Below, piece after piece: positions 40,514 through 49,522 of a stretch of 64,000 bases of DNA (the first letter of the stretch is position 1; every line of letters starts with the position of its first letter). The translations under genes were made by a program, and so were the position numbers. The notes below the pieces were generated by a model. The model saw only the letters and a list, made by a program, of their open reading frames with translations. It had not been told where the DNA came from and did not search any database. Location of the stretch: assembly GCA_035534295.1 (NCBI GenBank), contig DATLSE010000020.1, positions 1-64,000 of the forward strand. The letters are read 5' to 3'. Source of the stretch: DATKQJ01 sp035534295. Lineage in GTDB: Bacteria > Chloroflexota > Dormibacteria > Dormibacterales > Dormibacteraceae.

Positions 40514-41334
40514 GCTTCCAGCACCCGCGGCTCGCCGGCCAGATCCGGGTGTACCCGGTGGCCACTGTAGGCCCCCAGATCGAGTTTCTCCAGAGCCCGC
40601 CGGTCGAGCTCCGCCAGCACCGAGCCCCCCGGCCCCAGGTGGTTGGGGGCATCGTCCAGCAGACGCTGGATCAGCCCGGAGCCGCCCTGGGGTGCGAAAA
40701 GCGCGTGAGCCGGCTGGGCCGTGACCTCAGGGGCCAGGGGGTCGCCCAATTCCAGGTACGGGAGGTTGGCGCAGATCAGGTCCACGGCTCCAGGTACCGG
40801 CTCCAGGAGGTCACCCAGGGCGAGGTGGACACGGCCGGAAAGTTGGTGGCGCTCCACGTTGGCACGTGCCACCTCGAGCGCCTCAGGGCTGTCGTCCGAG
40901 GCGTAGACGGTCAGATCTGGGGAGTAGTGCGCCAGCGCGACGGCGATGCAGCCACTGCCCGTTCCCACGTCCGCCGCCCGTGCGGCCGGGCCCAGGCCGC
41001 GAACCCTGGCCACGGCCAGATGAACCAGGGTTTCGGTGTCCGGGTTGGGCACCAGGACGGCTGGAGTGACCGCGAACTCGAGCTTCATGAACTCTTTGTG
41101 CCCGAGTAGATACGCCACCGGCTCGCCTTCGGCGCGGCGCCGCAGGAGGTCGCGCAACGGCCCCAGCTCATGCTCAGCGAGGGGACGGTCGAAGGCCAGG
41201 TAGAGATCAAGCCGGCGGATGCCCAGGGCGTGTGCCAGGAGCAGTTCAGAGTCCAGGCGGGGAGAGGTGGACGCGTGCGCCTGAAGGTAGCCCGTGGTCC
41301 GCCGCAGCACCTCGAGCAGAGGCAGGCTCGGCAT
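40501..41334 (-). CDS. prmC: Release factor glutamine N5-methyltransferase
   Basis: Methylates the GGQ glutamine of RF1 and RF2. 277 aa: N-terminal helical RF-binding domain, SAM motif I in VGTGSGCIAVALA, and active-site motif ANLPYLE in place of the usual NPPY. Encoded five bases after prfA, its substrate gene; prfB, the other substrate, lies at 4415-5531. Confidence 0.92.
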   Translation of the reverse strand: MPSLPLLEVLRRTTGYLQAHASTSPRLDSELLLAHALGIRRLDLYLAFDRPLAEHELGPLRDLLRRRAEGEPVAYLLGHKEFMKLEFAVTPAVLVPNPDTETLVHLAVARVRGLGPAARAADVGTGSGCIAVALAHYSPDLTVYASDDSPEALEVARANVERHQLSGRVHLALGDLLEPVPGAVDLICANLPYLELGDPLAPEVTAQPAHALFAPQGGSGLIQRLLDDAPNHLGPGGSVLAELDRRALEKLDLGAYSGHRVHPDLAGEPRVLEAWIS

Positions 41335-41339
41335 CGCGC

Positions 41340-42413
41340 CTACTCCGGCTCCTGGGCCCCGAGCAGGGCCTCGCGCTCGGCGGCGGCGAGCTGCGTGATG
41401 AGCTCGTCGAGGTCGCCCTGCAGGATGCGATCTAGCTTGTGCAGGTCGAGATTGATGCGGTGATCGGTGACCCGGTTCTGCTGAAAGTTGTAGGTCCTGA
41501 TTTTCTCCGAGCGGTTGCCGCTGCGCACCATCGAACTGCGCTGCGCCTTTTGTTCGGCCCTCTGCTCGGCCAGCTTGCGCTCATAAAGTCGAGTGCGCAG
41601 GACGCGGAGTGCTTTCTCCTTGTTCTTGAGCTGTGACTTCTCGTCCTGGATCGAGACCACCATGCCGGTGGGAAGGTGGGTGACCCGGATCGCCGAATAG
41701 GTCGTATTGACGCTCTGTCCGCCGGGACCGGTGGAGGTCGAGGTCTCGATCTTCAAGTCCTTGTCGGGCAGCTCGACCTCGACCTCGTCCGGTTCGGGCA
41801 TGACCACGACCGTGGCAGCCGAGGTGTGGACGCGACCCTGGGCCTCGGTCTGGGGAACCCGCTGCACCCGGTGCACGCCCCCTTCGAACTTGAACAGCGA
41901 GTACGCCCCCCGGCCATGAACCTCGAATGAGATCTTGTCGAACCCGCCCAGCCCGGTCTCGTGCTGGTCCAGGATCTCGATCCGCCAGCCCTTGTTCTCC
42001 GCCCAGCGACCGTACATACGAAACAGGTCGGCCGCGAACAGCGCCGCCTCCTGCCCGCCCTCGGCCCCGGCAATCTCAACCACCACGTCGCGCTCGTCGT
42101 TGGGATCGCGCGGCAGAAGCAGGCTGCGCAGAGTCTCCTCGAGCTCGCCCAGGCGACGTTGCGCGGCCGACTCCTCCTGGTGCAGGTACTCCTGCATGGA
42201 TCCGTCGCGCTCGCCCTGGAGCATTTCCCGGGCCTCGGCCAGCTGCTCCTCGGTGCTTCGGTACTCGTCATAGGCCTGGACCAGATCCTCGAGCGAGCGC
42301 AACTCCCGGCCGAGGGTGGCCAGGCGCTCATGATCGCTCGTCACCTCGGGCCGCGAGATTTCGTTCTGGATCTGTGAATACCGGTCGCGGACCGCCTGCA
42401 GGCGATCGATCAA
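41340..42413 (-). CDS. prfA: Peptide chain release factor 1
   Basis: Recognises UAA/UAG. 357 aa with GGQ in TGPGGQSVNTT and the tripeptide anticodon loop in QRVPQTEAQGR (PQT, in place of E. coli PAT). Start TTG, overlapping the DUF1385 stop by four bases (TTGA). The protein is otherwise of standard length and domain order. Confidence 0.95.
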   Translation of the reverse strand: MIDRLQAVRDRYSQIQNEISRPEVTSDHERLATLGRELRSLEDLVQAYDEYRSTEEQLAEAREMLQGERDGSMQEYLHQEESAAQRRLGELEETLRSLLLPRDPNDERDVVVEIAGAEGGQEAALFAADLFRMYGRWAENKGWRIEILDQHETGLGGFDKISFEVHGRGAYSLFKFEGGVHRVQRVPQTEAQGRVHTSAATVVVMPEPDEVEVELPDKDLKIETSTSTGPGGQSVNTTYSAIRVTHLPTGMVVSIQDEKSQLKNKEKALRVLRTRLYERKLAEQRAEQKAQRSSMVRSGNRSEKIRTYNFQQNRVTDHRINLDLHKLDRILQGDLDELITQLAAAEREALLGAQEPE

Positions 42414-43336
42414 GCTGCCGCCACCTCATCCTCGCGCGCCGCCCGGAGCGCGGCGATGCCCACCTCGAGCATGTCGTCGCTGGGCTCCCTGGTGGTCAAC
42501 AACTGGGTCCAGAGGACAGGGCGGATGAGCACTCGCACCACCCGCTGGCGGGGATGGCGGGCCATGAATCGGATCGACTCGTATCCCAGCCCGGCGATTA
42601 CGGGAATGCCCACCAGGCGCGAGACAATCAGCCCGAGCCAGTTCGGATTGAGGAATCCAAAGAGGCTGAAGAGCACGATCGAGATGACCAGGACGACGAC
42701 CACAAATCCGGTCCCGCAGCGCGGGTGGAGCCGGCTCGCGCGGCGTACCTGTTCGACCTCGAGCGGCCAGCCCGACTCGAAGGCGTTGATCGTCATGTGC
42801 TCGGCGGCGTGGTACTGGAACACGCGCCGAACGTCGGGCACGCGCGCGATCAGGACCAGGTAGCCCAGCACCAGGGCGGCCCGTATCACGCCCTCGACCA
42901 GGGTGAAGCCGACCGAGCCAGCGTGGCGGGCAGCCAGTCCAGCCCCGAGCAGCGGCAGTCCGATGAACAGGGCGAGAACCGCCACCAGGGCCAGGCCGAC
43001 GGATATCAGCAGCTCCCGGCGCCCCAGTTCGACCTCCTCCTCGCCGGCGCTGACCGCGGCCGACCAGATCAGGCTCTTCATCCCCAGGTGCATCTGCTCG
43101 GCCAGCATGGCCAGCCCGCGCACGAAAGGCAGACGCCAGAAGCTTCCGCTGTAGATGCTTCCGGTGAGGCGTCCGCGCTGGACCCGGATCTCGCCACTCC
43201 GCGACAGCCTCACGGCGATCGCGTAGTGGTGGCGGCCGCGCATCATGACGCCTTCGATGACCGCCTGGCCACCGTAGAAGAATGGCTCCTTGGAGGGCTG
43301 AGACGCCGCCCTGGGCGCCCCAACCGCGTCAGGCAT
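42410..43336 (-). CDS. DUF1385 family membrane protein
   Basis: 308 aa. N-terminal FFYGGQAVIEGVMMRGRHH is the DUF1385 signature, followed by four to five TM helices and the conserved YHAAEHMTINAFE segment with HPRCGTGF. The function is unknown, but it is conserved beside rpmE and prfA in many Gram-positive genomes. Confidence 0.88.
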   Translation of the reverse strand: MPDAVGAPRAASQPSKEPFFYGGQAVIEGVMMRGRHHYAIAVRLSRSGEIRVQRGRLTGSIYSGSFWRLPFVRGLAMLAEQMHLGMKSLIWSAAVSAGEEEVELGRRELLISVGLALVAVLALFIGLPLLGAGLAARHAGSVGFTLVEGVIRAALVLGYLVLIARVPDVRRVFQYHAAEHMTINAFESGWPLEVEQVRRASRLHPRCGTGFVVVVLVISIVLFSLFGFLNPNWLGLIVSRLVGIPVIAGLGYESIRFMARHPRQRVVRVLIRPVLWTQLLTTREPSDDMLEVGIAALRAAREDEVAAA

Positions 43337-43342
43337 CTGGCC

Positions 43343-43552
43343 CTAGCGCGTCGACTTGGCGGCGCGCTTCATGAAGCGCTCGACCTGGCCGCCGGTGTCC
43401 ACGATGCGCTGCTGCCCGGTGTAGAAGGGATGGCAGTTGCTGCAGACCTCGGTTCGCATCGTTTCCCGGGTTGAGCCGGTGACGAACGTGTTTCCGCAAA
43501 CACAGGTGACCAGCGCGCTTTCGTGGTACTCGGGGTGGATCTGCTCTTTCAT
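43343..43552 (-). CDS. rpmE: 50S ribosomal protein L31 (zinc-binding form)
   Basis: 69 aa. It starts MKEQIHPEYHES and has the four-Cys zinc site TCVCGN and EVCSNCHPFYTG, so this is the C+ form used when zinc is sufficient; a C- paralogue is not in the window. ATG start. Confidence 0.95.
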   Translation of the reverse strand: MKEQIHPEYHESALVTCVCGNTFVTGSTRETMRTEVCSNCHPFYTGQQRIVDTGGQVERFMKRAAKSTR

Positions 43553-43591
43553 CTCTTTAAGACCTTGAACCGGGGCGGGGGCGGGCAGATT

Positions 43592-44449
43592 CTACCGAAC
43601 CAGCCCGCTTAGGAGATCGTGCGCCTGCAGGGCCGCGTAGGCCAGATAGCCGGTGAGGAAGAGCCACGCCAGACCCATGGCCCAGCGGGCCGAGATCGGA
43701 ACCGACTGATAGTAGGGCGACTGATCGTTGCGGAAGCGCGCGATCACGGTCGGGATGGCGATGATGGCGATGATCAGGATGATCGGGCTGAAGCCGATGA
43801 ACATCACCGCCAGCACCATGGCGATGAGGCCGAAAACTTGAAACCACTTCGAGGCCACGGCCAGCACCCAGCCGCCGTCCAGCATTCCGAGCGGGATCAG
43901 GTTGAACAGGTTGACGAAGAAGCCGAGGTAGGCCCAGAGCAGAAACAGAGGGTTCTGCGTCGCGCCGTAGAGTGCGAACGAGGCGGTGGCTCCGATGGTG
44001 CCGGCGATCGGACCCGCGATCCCGATCTCAGCCTGGCGCAGCGCGTTGGTGGGGTGGGAGCGCTGGAAGATGGCCGCCCCCATGAAAGGGATGAACAGGG
44101 GGGCGGTGGCGCGCATGCCCTGGCGCCTGATCTCGACCACATGGCCCATCTCGTGGATGAAGATCATGAGCAGAATGCCGAAGGCAAACCCGGGACCGAA
44201 GAAAACCGCGTAGGCGCCAAAACTCACGGCCAGGCTCAGCAGCGTGGGCAGCAAAGGCAGCTTTAGGAGCAGGATCCCACCGTATTTGAGGAAGGCGAGT
44301 ACGGCCATGAATCCGCTGGCGACCGCGCCCGAGAATCCGCGCCGACCCTGCCGGCCCCGACCGGGGCCCGGGGGAACGGGCTCGTAGTACTGCTGAAAGG
44401 GCCGGTACGGTGGCTCGGGGCCGCCCGGCGGCTGGGGGAACTGGCTCAT
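43592..44449 (-). CDS. Site-2 protease family metalloprotease (M50)
   Basis: Intramembrane zinc protease homologue, 285 aa with about six TM helices. The N-terminal 55 residues are Pro/Gly-rich and cytoplasmic. Catalytic HEMGH lies in a TM (MIFIHEMGHVVEI) and the third zinc ligand motif is GMLDGGW. No PDZ domain. Substrate unknown; members cleave anti-sigma factors or signal peptides. The ATG giving MSQFPQPPG was chosen over an extension of 10 residues. Confidence 0.87.
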   Translation of the reverse strand: MSQFPQPPGGPEPPYRPFQQYYEPVPPGPGRGRQGRRGFSGAVASGFMAVLAFLKYGGILLLKLPLLPTLLSLAVSFGAYAVFFGPGFAFGILLMIFIHEMGHVVEIRRQGMRATAPLFIPFMGAAIFQRSHPTNALRQAEIGIAGPIAGTIGATASFALYGATQNPLFLLWAYLGFFVNLFNLIPLGMLDGGWVLAVASKWFQVFGLIAMVLAVMFIGFSPIILIIAIIAIPTVIARFRNDQSPYYQSVPISARWAMGLAWLFLTGYLAYAALQAHDLLSGLVR

Positions 44450-44498
44450 GGATGTTTCGACAATAGATACCCGACACACGCCCCGCCTAATCCCGTCC

Positions 44499-45431
44499 TC
44501 ATTGGGTCGTGGGAGCGCGCTGGTGTTTGGTCTGGATCCGGCGCACGGTGGAAAACCTGGTCGACATGGTCAGGGAGTCGGTCTCCGACCACAGGCTGCC
44601 GTACCAGGCCGCCCGCAGCAGAGGGCCTCCGGACACCCCGCTCACGGCCACGTCGACCTGGGCCGGCGAGAGGTCATCAACGCTGAGTGTGCGGGCCAGA
44701 TCTGCTCCAGCCAGCTCCCTCTCCTCGTCGTTTCGAGGCCACAGGCGGGCCTGGATGACGCCCCCCAGACAGCGGATCGCGCAGGCGGCGATGACCGTCT
44801 CCTGCAGGCCACCGATGCCGACCATGGCGTCGATTCCGGTGCCCTCGGTGGCCGCCATCAGCGCCCCCGCGATCTCGCCTTCCTCGAGCAGAACGATGCG
44901 CGCGCCGAGGTCACGCACCTCGCGAATGAGGTCAGCGTGACGCGGCCGGTCCAGGATGGCCACGGCCAGATCTGAAACCCGCACGTTGCGAGCGAACGCG
45001 ATCCGGCGAAGGTTGTCGGCCAGAGGGTCGTTGATGTCGATGGCTCCGCGCGCCATCGCGCCGGCCGCGATCTTCTCCGCGTACCACACGCCGGGCAGGG
45101 CCGGGAACGCCCCCGGCTCGACCGCCACCAAAAGGGAGAGAGCGCCGGTCAGTCCTTTGGCCACCAGGCTCGCCCCCTCGACCGGGTAGACCGCGAAGTC
45201 AAACTGAGGGTCGTCCGCGCGGCCGAGAACCGTGCCGTGGCTGAGGACGCGGTCACCGCGTGGACCCAGGACCACGCGACCTCCCACGCCCAGCTCCTCG
45301 ATCGCATCGCGCATGGCCACCGCCGCCTCCTCCCGCACCCGCTCCAGATCGCCCCGGCCGGTCAGGCGCGCGGCGGACAGGGCGGTGAGCTCGGTCACCC
45401 GGATCAGGCTGGGAACCACCAGGATGCGCAC
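44499..45431 (-). CDS. GlpX-like (class II FBPase) homologue lacking metal ligands
   Basis: 310 aa, aligning over nearly its whole length with GlpX: RVTELTALSAARLTGRGD at the start, IDINDPLADNLRRIA, ILDRPRHADLI and MVGIGGLQETVIAA. Of the E. coli metal ligands D33, E57, D85, E88 and E213, the positions of D33, E57 (Pro57 here) and D85 (Tyr82 in VYPVEGA) are replaced, while the last two remain. It is therefore unlikely to be an active fructose-1,6-bisphosphatase and may be a regulator or another phosphatase. GTG start behind GGGAGG. It lies just after pyrG. Confidence 0.75.
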   Translation of the reverse strand: MRILVVPSLIRVTELTALSAARLTGRGDLERVREEAAVAMRDAIEELGVGGRVVLGPRGDRVLSHGTVLGRADDPQFDFAVYPVEGASLVAKGLTGALSLLVAVEPGAFPALPGVWYAEKIAAGAMARGAIDINDPLADNLRRIAFARNVRVSDLAVAILDRPRHADLIREVRDLGARIVLLEEGEIAGALMAATEGTGIDAMVGIGGLQETVIAACAIRCLGGVIQARLWPRNDEERELAGADLARTLSVDDLSPAQVDVAVSGVSGGPLLRAAWYGSLWSETDSLTMSTRFSTVRRIQTKHQRAPTTQ

Positions 45432-45498
45432 GTCCGCCTCCCGCGTCGAGGCTGCCAGCCCGCCGTCCGCTCCCAGGCGCACGGGCGCGTTCTCCACC

Positions 45499-47157
45499 CT
45501 AGACGTCGGCCTCGGTGGCTGGACGCCGGTCCGATTCGGCCAGCTCCATCTGGTCGATTCCACTCATCTCGATCGCCGCCTCAAGGAAGTCCCGAAACAG
45601 CGGGTGGGGACGCTCCGGCCGACTCTGAAACTCGGGATGGAACTGGCTGGCCACGAACCAGGGATGCGAACTCAGCTCGATGATCTCGACCAAACGTCCG
45701 TTGGGCGACTGGCCGCTGAAGACCAGTCCAGCCTCGCGCAGGGTCTCCCGGTACTCGTTGTTAAATTCGAAGCGGTGGCGATGGCGCTCGTACACCACCT
45801 CCTCCCCGTACGCCCGGTGAGCCAGGGTGCCGGGCTCGAGCTTGCAGGGATAGACACCCAATCGCATGGTGCCGCCCATGTTGGCCACATCGCGTTGCTC
45901 TGGCATGAGATCGATGACCGGCGCGGAGGTGAAGGCGGAGAACTCGGTCGAATTGGCGTCAGGCTGGCCCAGCACCTCGCGCGCAAAGTCGATCACGGCG
46001 CACTGCATCCCCAGGCAGAGCCCGAGGTAGGGGATGCGGTTGTGGCGGGCGTAGCGGGAGGCGGCGATCTTGCCCTCGATCCCGCGATAACCAAACCCGC
46101 CCGGCACCACTATCCCCGCCACACCCTTGAGCGAGGCGGTGTCGCCCAGATCCAAGCTCTCCGAGGAGATCCAGCGCACCTCCACCTCGACGTCGTGGTG
46201 GAATCCGGCGTGGCGCAGTGCCTCGGTCACCGACAGATACGCATCCGGGAGCTGGATGTACTTGCCCACCACCGCCACCGGCACGCTGCCTCGCGTTTTG
46301 TGCGGGGTGGGGCCAAAACGGGCCCAGAACCCGAGTTCAGGCACGCTGCGCGGGGCTTCGAGCTCGAAGTGCCCGAGGATGAGCTGACCCAGTTCGGCGC
46401 GCTCCAACATCAGCGGCACCTGGTAGATCGACTCCACGTCGGGCACCCCGATCACCGCGCCGCGCGGCACGTCGCAGAAGAGCGCGATCTTGTCCTTCAG
46501 CTCCTCATCGATCGGCTTCTCCGATCGGGCCACGATGGCGTCCGGCTGCACGCCGATCGCGCGCAGGGCCTGAACGGAGTGCTGGGTGGGCTTGGTCTTC
46601 ATCTCCTCACCGCGGATCAACGGCACCAGGGAGACGTGGATGTAGAACACGTTCTGCCGCCCCAGGTCGTTCTTGAGCTGCCGGATCGCCTCCAGGAAGG
46701 GCTGGGATTCGATGTCGCCCACGGTGCCCCCCACCTCGCAGACGACGACATCGGCCTGCGACTCCCGGCCGGCCCGAATCACGCGCTCCTTGATCTCGTT
46801 GGTTATGTGCGGAATGACCTGCACCGTGGCCCCCAAATAGTCGCCCCGGCGCTCCTTGGCGATGACCTCCGAGTACACCTTGCCGGTGGTCACGTTGGAG
46901 GCGGCGGTCAGGTTCACGTCGACGAAGCGCTCGTAGTGGCCCAGGTCGAGATCGGTCTCAGCCCCATCGTTGGTCACAAAGACCTCACCGTGCTGGTAGG
47001 GGCTCATGGTGCCCGGATCCACATTCAGGTAGGGGTCCAGCTTCTGAAGCGTGACCGCCAGGCCGCGGGCTTTGAGGATGTTTCCGATCGAGGCCGCGGT
47101 GATGCCCTTGCCCAGGGACGAAACCACACCGCCGGTCACGAAAACGTATTTGGACAA
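45499..47157 (-). CDS. pyrG: CTP synthase
   Basis: Makes CTP from UTP, ATP and glutamine. 552 aa: synthetase domain with MSKYVFVTGGVVSSLGKGI, and glutamine amidotransferase domain with nucleophile Cys in GLCLGMQCAV and the His-Glu pair in SQFHPEF. TTG start. A very long antisense frame over this gene is a composition artefact. Confidence 0.96.
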   Translation of the reverse strand: MSKYVFVTGGVVSSLGKGITAASIGNILKARGLAVTLQKLDPYLNVDPGTMSPYQHGEVFVTNDGAETDLDLGHYERFVDVNLTAASNVTTGKVYSEVIAKERRGDYLGATVQVIPHITNEIKERVIRAGRESQADVVVCEVGGTVGDIESQPFLEAIRQLKNDLGRQNVFYIHVSLVPLIRGEEMKTKPTQHSVQALRAIGVQPDAIVARSEKPIDEELKDKIALFCDVPRGAVIGVPDVESIYQVPLMLERAELGQLILGHFELEAPRSVPELGFWARFGPTPHKTRGSVPVAVVGKYIQLPDAYLSVTEALRHAGFHHDVEVEVRWISSESLDLGDTASLKGVAGIVVPGGFGYRGIEGKIAASRYARHNRIPYLGLCLGMQCAVIDFAREVLGQPDANSTEFSAFTSAPVIDLMPEQRDVANMGGTMRLGVYPCKLEPGTLAHRAYGEEVVYERHRHRFEFNNEYRETLREAGLVFSGQSPNGRLVEIIELSSHPWFVASQFHPEFQSRPERPHPLFRDFLEAAIEMSGIDQMELAESDRRPATEADV

Positions 47158-47235
47158 GTGCGCCCCCCTGCGGTTTCTTATCAGTCTACAGGCCGGACGC
47201 CGAGGATCGAGTGTCTCGCCGACCCGAACTGTTGC

Positions 47236-47871
47236 CTACGTACGCACCTCCAAAACGACGACTCGGGTCTCGTAATCACCGGAGCTGGCCTGGATCGCGA
47301 GCTTGGCCTGGGGCTCGGGTATCGTGCCCCCCATCTCCTTCAGGAACCGATCCAGCGGATCCAGGGGCAGGGTGAGGCCGGGCAGCGCGAAGTGCATCGG
47401 GATCACGTAGCGCGGTTCCACCTGGCGAACCACCTCGGCGGCACGAGTGGCATCCAGCGCGGAGCCGCCTCCCGCCGGGACCAGAAGCGCATCGACGCCC
47501 TCCAGCGCCTCCAGCGCACGGTCGTCCAGCAGGTGGCCCAGATCACCCAGGTGGCAGACGCGCACATCGTCCAGTTCGATCACGTAGATCGTGTTATGTC
47601 CGCGTTCGGCGCCGCCCACCGAATCGTGGAAGCTGTGGACTCCGCTCACCGAGACCCCCGCCACCTCATATTCGCCGGGACCGTCGATGACGACCGCGCC
47701 CCGCACCGCCTCGAGGTTGTCGTGGGCGGGGTGATGATGGGACACGGTGACCAGGTCGGCCTCCCAGCGCGAGGGGCGCAGACCCATGCCGGCGGCGAAA
47801 GGATCGGTAAGAACGGCGGCCGTCCGCCCCCGTAGTCGAAAGCAGGACTGCCCAAACCAGGTTAGATCCAA
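47236..47871 (-). CDS. MBL-fold metal-dependent hydrolase
   Basis: 211 aa, similar to the UPF0173/YtkL-like group. The metal motif reads SHHHPAHDN, with Ala where the usual HxHxDH has Asp. GHNTIYVIELDDVRVCHLGDLG, PRYVIPMHF and the final beta strands are typical of the fold. Substrate unknown; loss of the Asp may leave a single metal site. TTG start; it lies between argS and pyrG. Confidence 0.75.
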   Translation of the reverse strand: MDLTWFGQSCFRLRGRTAAVLTDPFAAGMGLRPSRWEADLVTVSHHHPAHDNLEAVRGAVVIDGPGEYEVAGVSVSGVHSFHDSVGGAERGHNTIYVIELDDVRVCHLGDLGHLLDDRALEALEGVDALLVPAGGGSALDATRAAEVVRQVEPRYVIPMHFALPGLTLPLDPLDRFLKEMGGTIPEPQAKLAIQASSGDYETRVVVLEVRT

Positions 47872-47884
47872 GACGGTTTACTCC

Positions 47885-49522
47885 TCACATTCTCTCCGGG
47901 GCGTCGACCCCGATCAGGCTCAGGGCCGCCGCCAGGGTGCTGCGCGCGGCGCGGCAGAGCTCAAGCCGGGCCCGGGTCAGCTGGGGATCGTCGACCACGA
48001 CCCGCAGGCGCGCATCCTCGTTACCCGAATGGTAGAAGCCGTGCACGGCGTCGGCCAGATCATGCACGTAGTAGGGGATGCGGTGGGGCTCTAAGGCCAG
48101 CGCCGCGGTTTCCACCGCGTCCGGCCAGAGCGCAATCTGCCGCGCCAGCCCGATCTCACGTCCCTGGGTTAAAAGCGAAAGATCCGGCGTCGGCGGCAGA
48201 TCGGGATGACGCTCGCCGGCGGTGACCTCGACGTTGGCCAGGCGAGCGTGAGCGTACTGCGCGTAGTAGACGGGGTTGTCAACCCCCTGGCTCGAGGCCA
48301 GCTCCAAGTCGAACTCCATCATCGCATCCGGGGAGCGCAGGAGATAGAAGTAACGGACGGCGTCCTTGCCGACCCGATCGACCAGGTCGTCGAGGGTGAC
48401 AAAGCGCCCTTGGCGCTTTGACATCTTTCCCTCCTTGAGGTGCACGAGTTGATTGAGAATCACCTTCAGACGCGCCGGATCCAGGCCCAGGGCGGCCATG
48501 GCGGCCTTGATCCGGGTCACATAACCGTGATGATCTGATCCCCAGACCACGACCCCGCGCTCGAATGCCCGGCGCTCAAACTTGCTCAACAGATAGCCCA
48601 GATCAGAGGCGAAATAGGTGGGCTCGCCGCTGGAGCGGATGACCACCCGATCCTCGTCCGCATCCTCCCAGCCCGGGACCTCAGGCGAGAACCAGATGGC
48701 GCCCTGGTCCTGCTTGAGATGGCCTCCTGACCGCAGGCGCTCGATGGCGGCCTGGGGCAGACCTTCAGCCCACAGGGCGCTCTCGTAAAGCCAGCTGTCG
48801 TAGTGCACCCCGACCCGCGCGACGCTGGCGCTGAGGCGGGAAACCATCTGCTCGATTCCAAACCGGCGCAGCTCAACCTCGGCCCGTTCGGCCGGCCACG
48901 TCTCCACTCCGGGCAAGCTGAGGCGGGCGAGTTCGGCCAGCTCGCCCACGTAGTCGCCCGCGTAGCCGCCCTCGGGTGGATCCTGGCCGATCAGACGGGC
49001 ATAGATCGAGGCCCCAAAGCGACGCGCCTGCGTGTTCTGGTCGTTGACGTAGTACTCGCGCTCCACCCGGTGGCCGGTGTAGTCCAGCAGCCGGCAAAGG
49101 GCATCGCCCAGAATCACCCCCCGCCCGTGCCCGATGTGAAGGGGCCCGGTGGGGTTGACGCTTGCGAACTCGACCTGGACCCGCTGCCCGCGCCCGAGGT
49201 CGCTCCTTCCCCACTCCGAGCCCTGGCCGACCTCGCCGACCAGGCGCCACAGCCAGGAGGGGCGCAAACGCAGGTTGAGGTAGGCGCCCATCACCTCACA
49301 GCTCGCCTCCTCACACTCGACCAGAGGAGCCAGACGCTGAGCGATCTCGACCGGGGACTGGCCCAGGCGACTGGCCAGCTTCATGGCCACGCTGCTCGAA
49401 TAGTCGCCGTGATCAGCGTTGCGCGGACGTACCAGCTCGATCGGAGGCGCATCCTCGATCCCACAAGCTCGCAGCGCGGCCAGTAGCGCGGCCTCGATCG
49501 CCGCCCGGGGTGCGGTCAGCAC
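47885..49522 (-). CDS. argS: Arginyl-tRNA synthetase
   Basis: Class I synthetase, 545 aa. HIGH motif in NPTGPLHIGHGRG, KMSKR in EGKMSKRQGR, and an alpha-helical anticodon-binding domain at the C-terminus. The GTG start overlaps the end of the upstream HtrA-like gene by seven bases (GTGCTGA). Confidence 0.95.
   Translation of the reverse strand: MLTAPRAAIEAALLAALRACGIEDAPPIELVRPRNADHGDYSSSVAMKLASRLGQSPVEIAQRLAPLVECEEASCEVMGAYLNLRLRPSWLWRLVGEVGQGSEWGRSDLGRGQRVQVEFASVNPTGPLHIGHGRGVILGDALCRLLDYTGHRVEREYYVNDQNTQARRFGASIYARLIGQDPPEGGYAGDYVGELAELARLSLPGVETWPAERAEVELRRFGIEQMVSRLSASVARVGVHYDSWLYESALWAEGLPQAAIERLRSGGHLKQDQGAIWFSPEVPGWEDADEDRVVIRSSGEPTYFASDLGYLLSKFERRAFERGVVVWGSDHHGYVTRIKAAMAALGLDPARLKVILNQLVHLKEGKMSKRQGRFVTLDDLVDRVGKDAVRYFYLLRSPDAMMEFDLELASSQGVDNPVYYAQYAHARLANVEVTAGERHPDLPPTPDLSLLTQGREIGLARQIALWPDAVETAALALEPHRIPYYVHDLADAVHGFYHSGNEDARLRVVVDDPQLTRARLELCRAARSTLAAALSLIGVDAPERM

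Noticed and set aside
45232..47835. An 867-codon plus-strand frame
   Set aside because: It is antisense to pyrG, the GlpX-like gene and the MBL gene, has no domain, and is His/Arg/Gln-rich, typical of shadow frames in GC-rich DNA.
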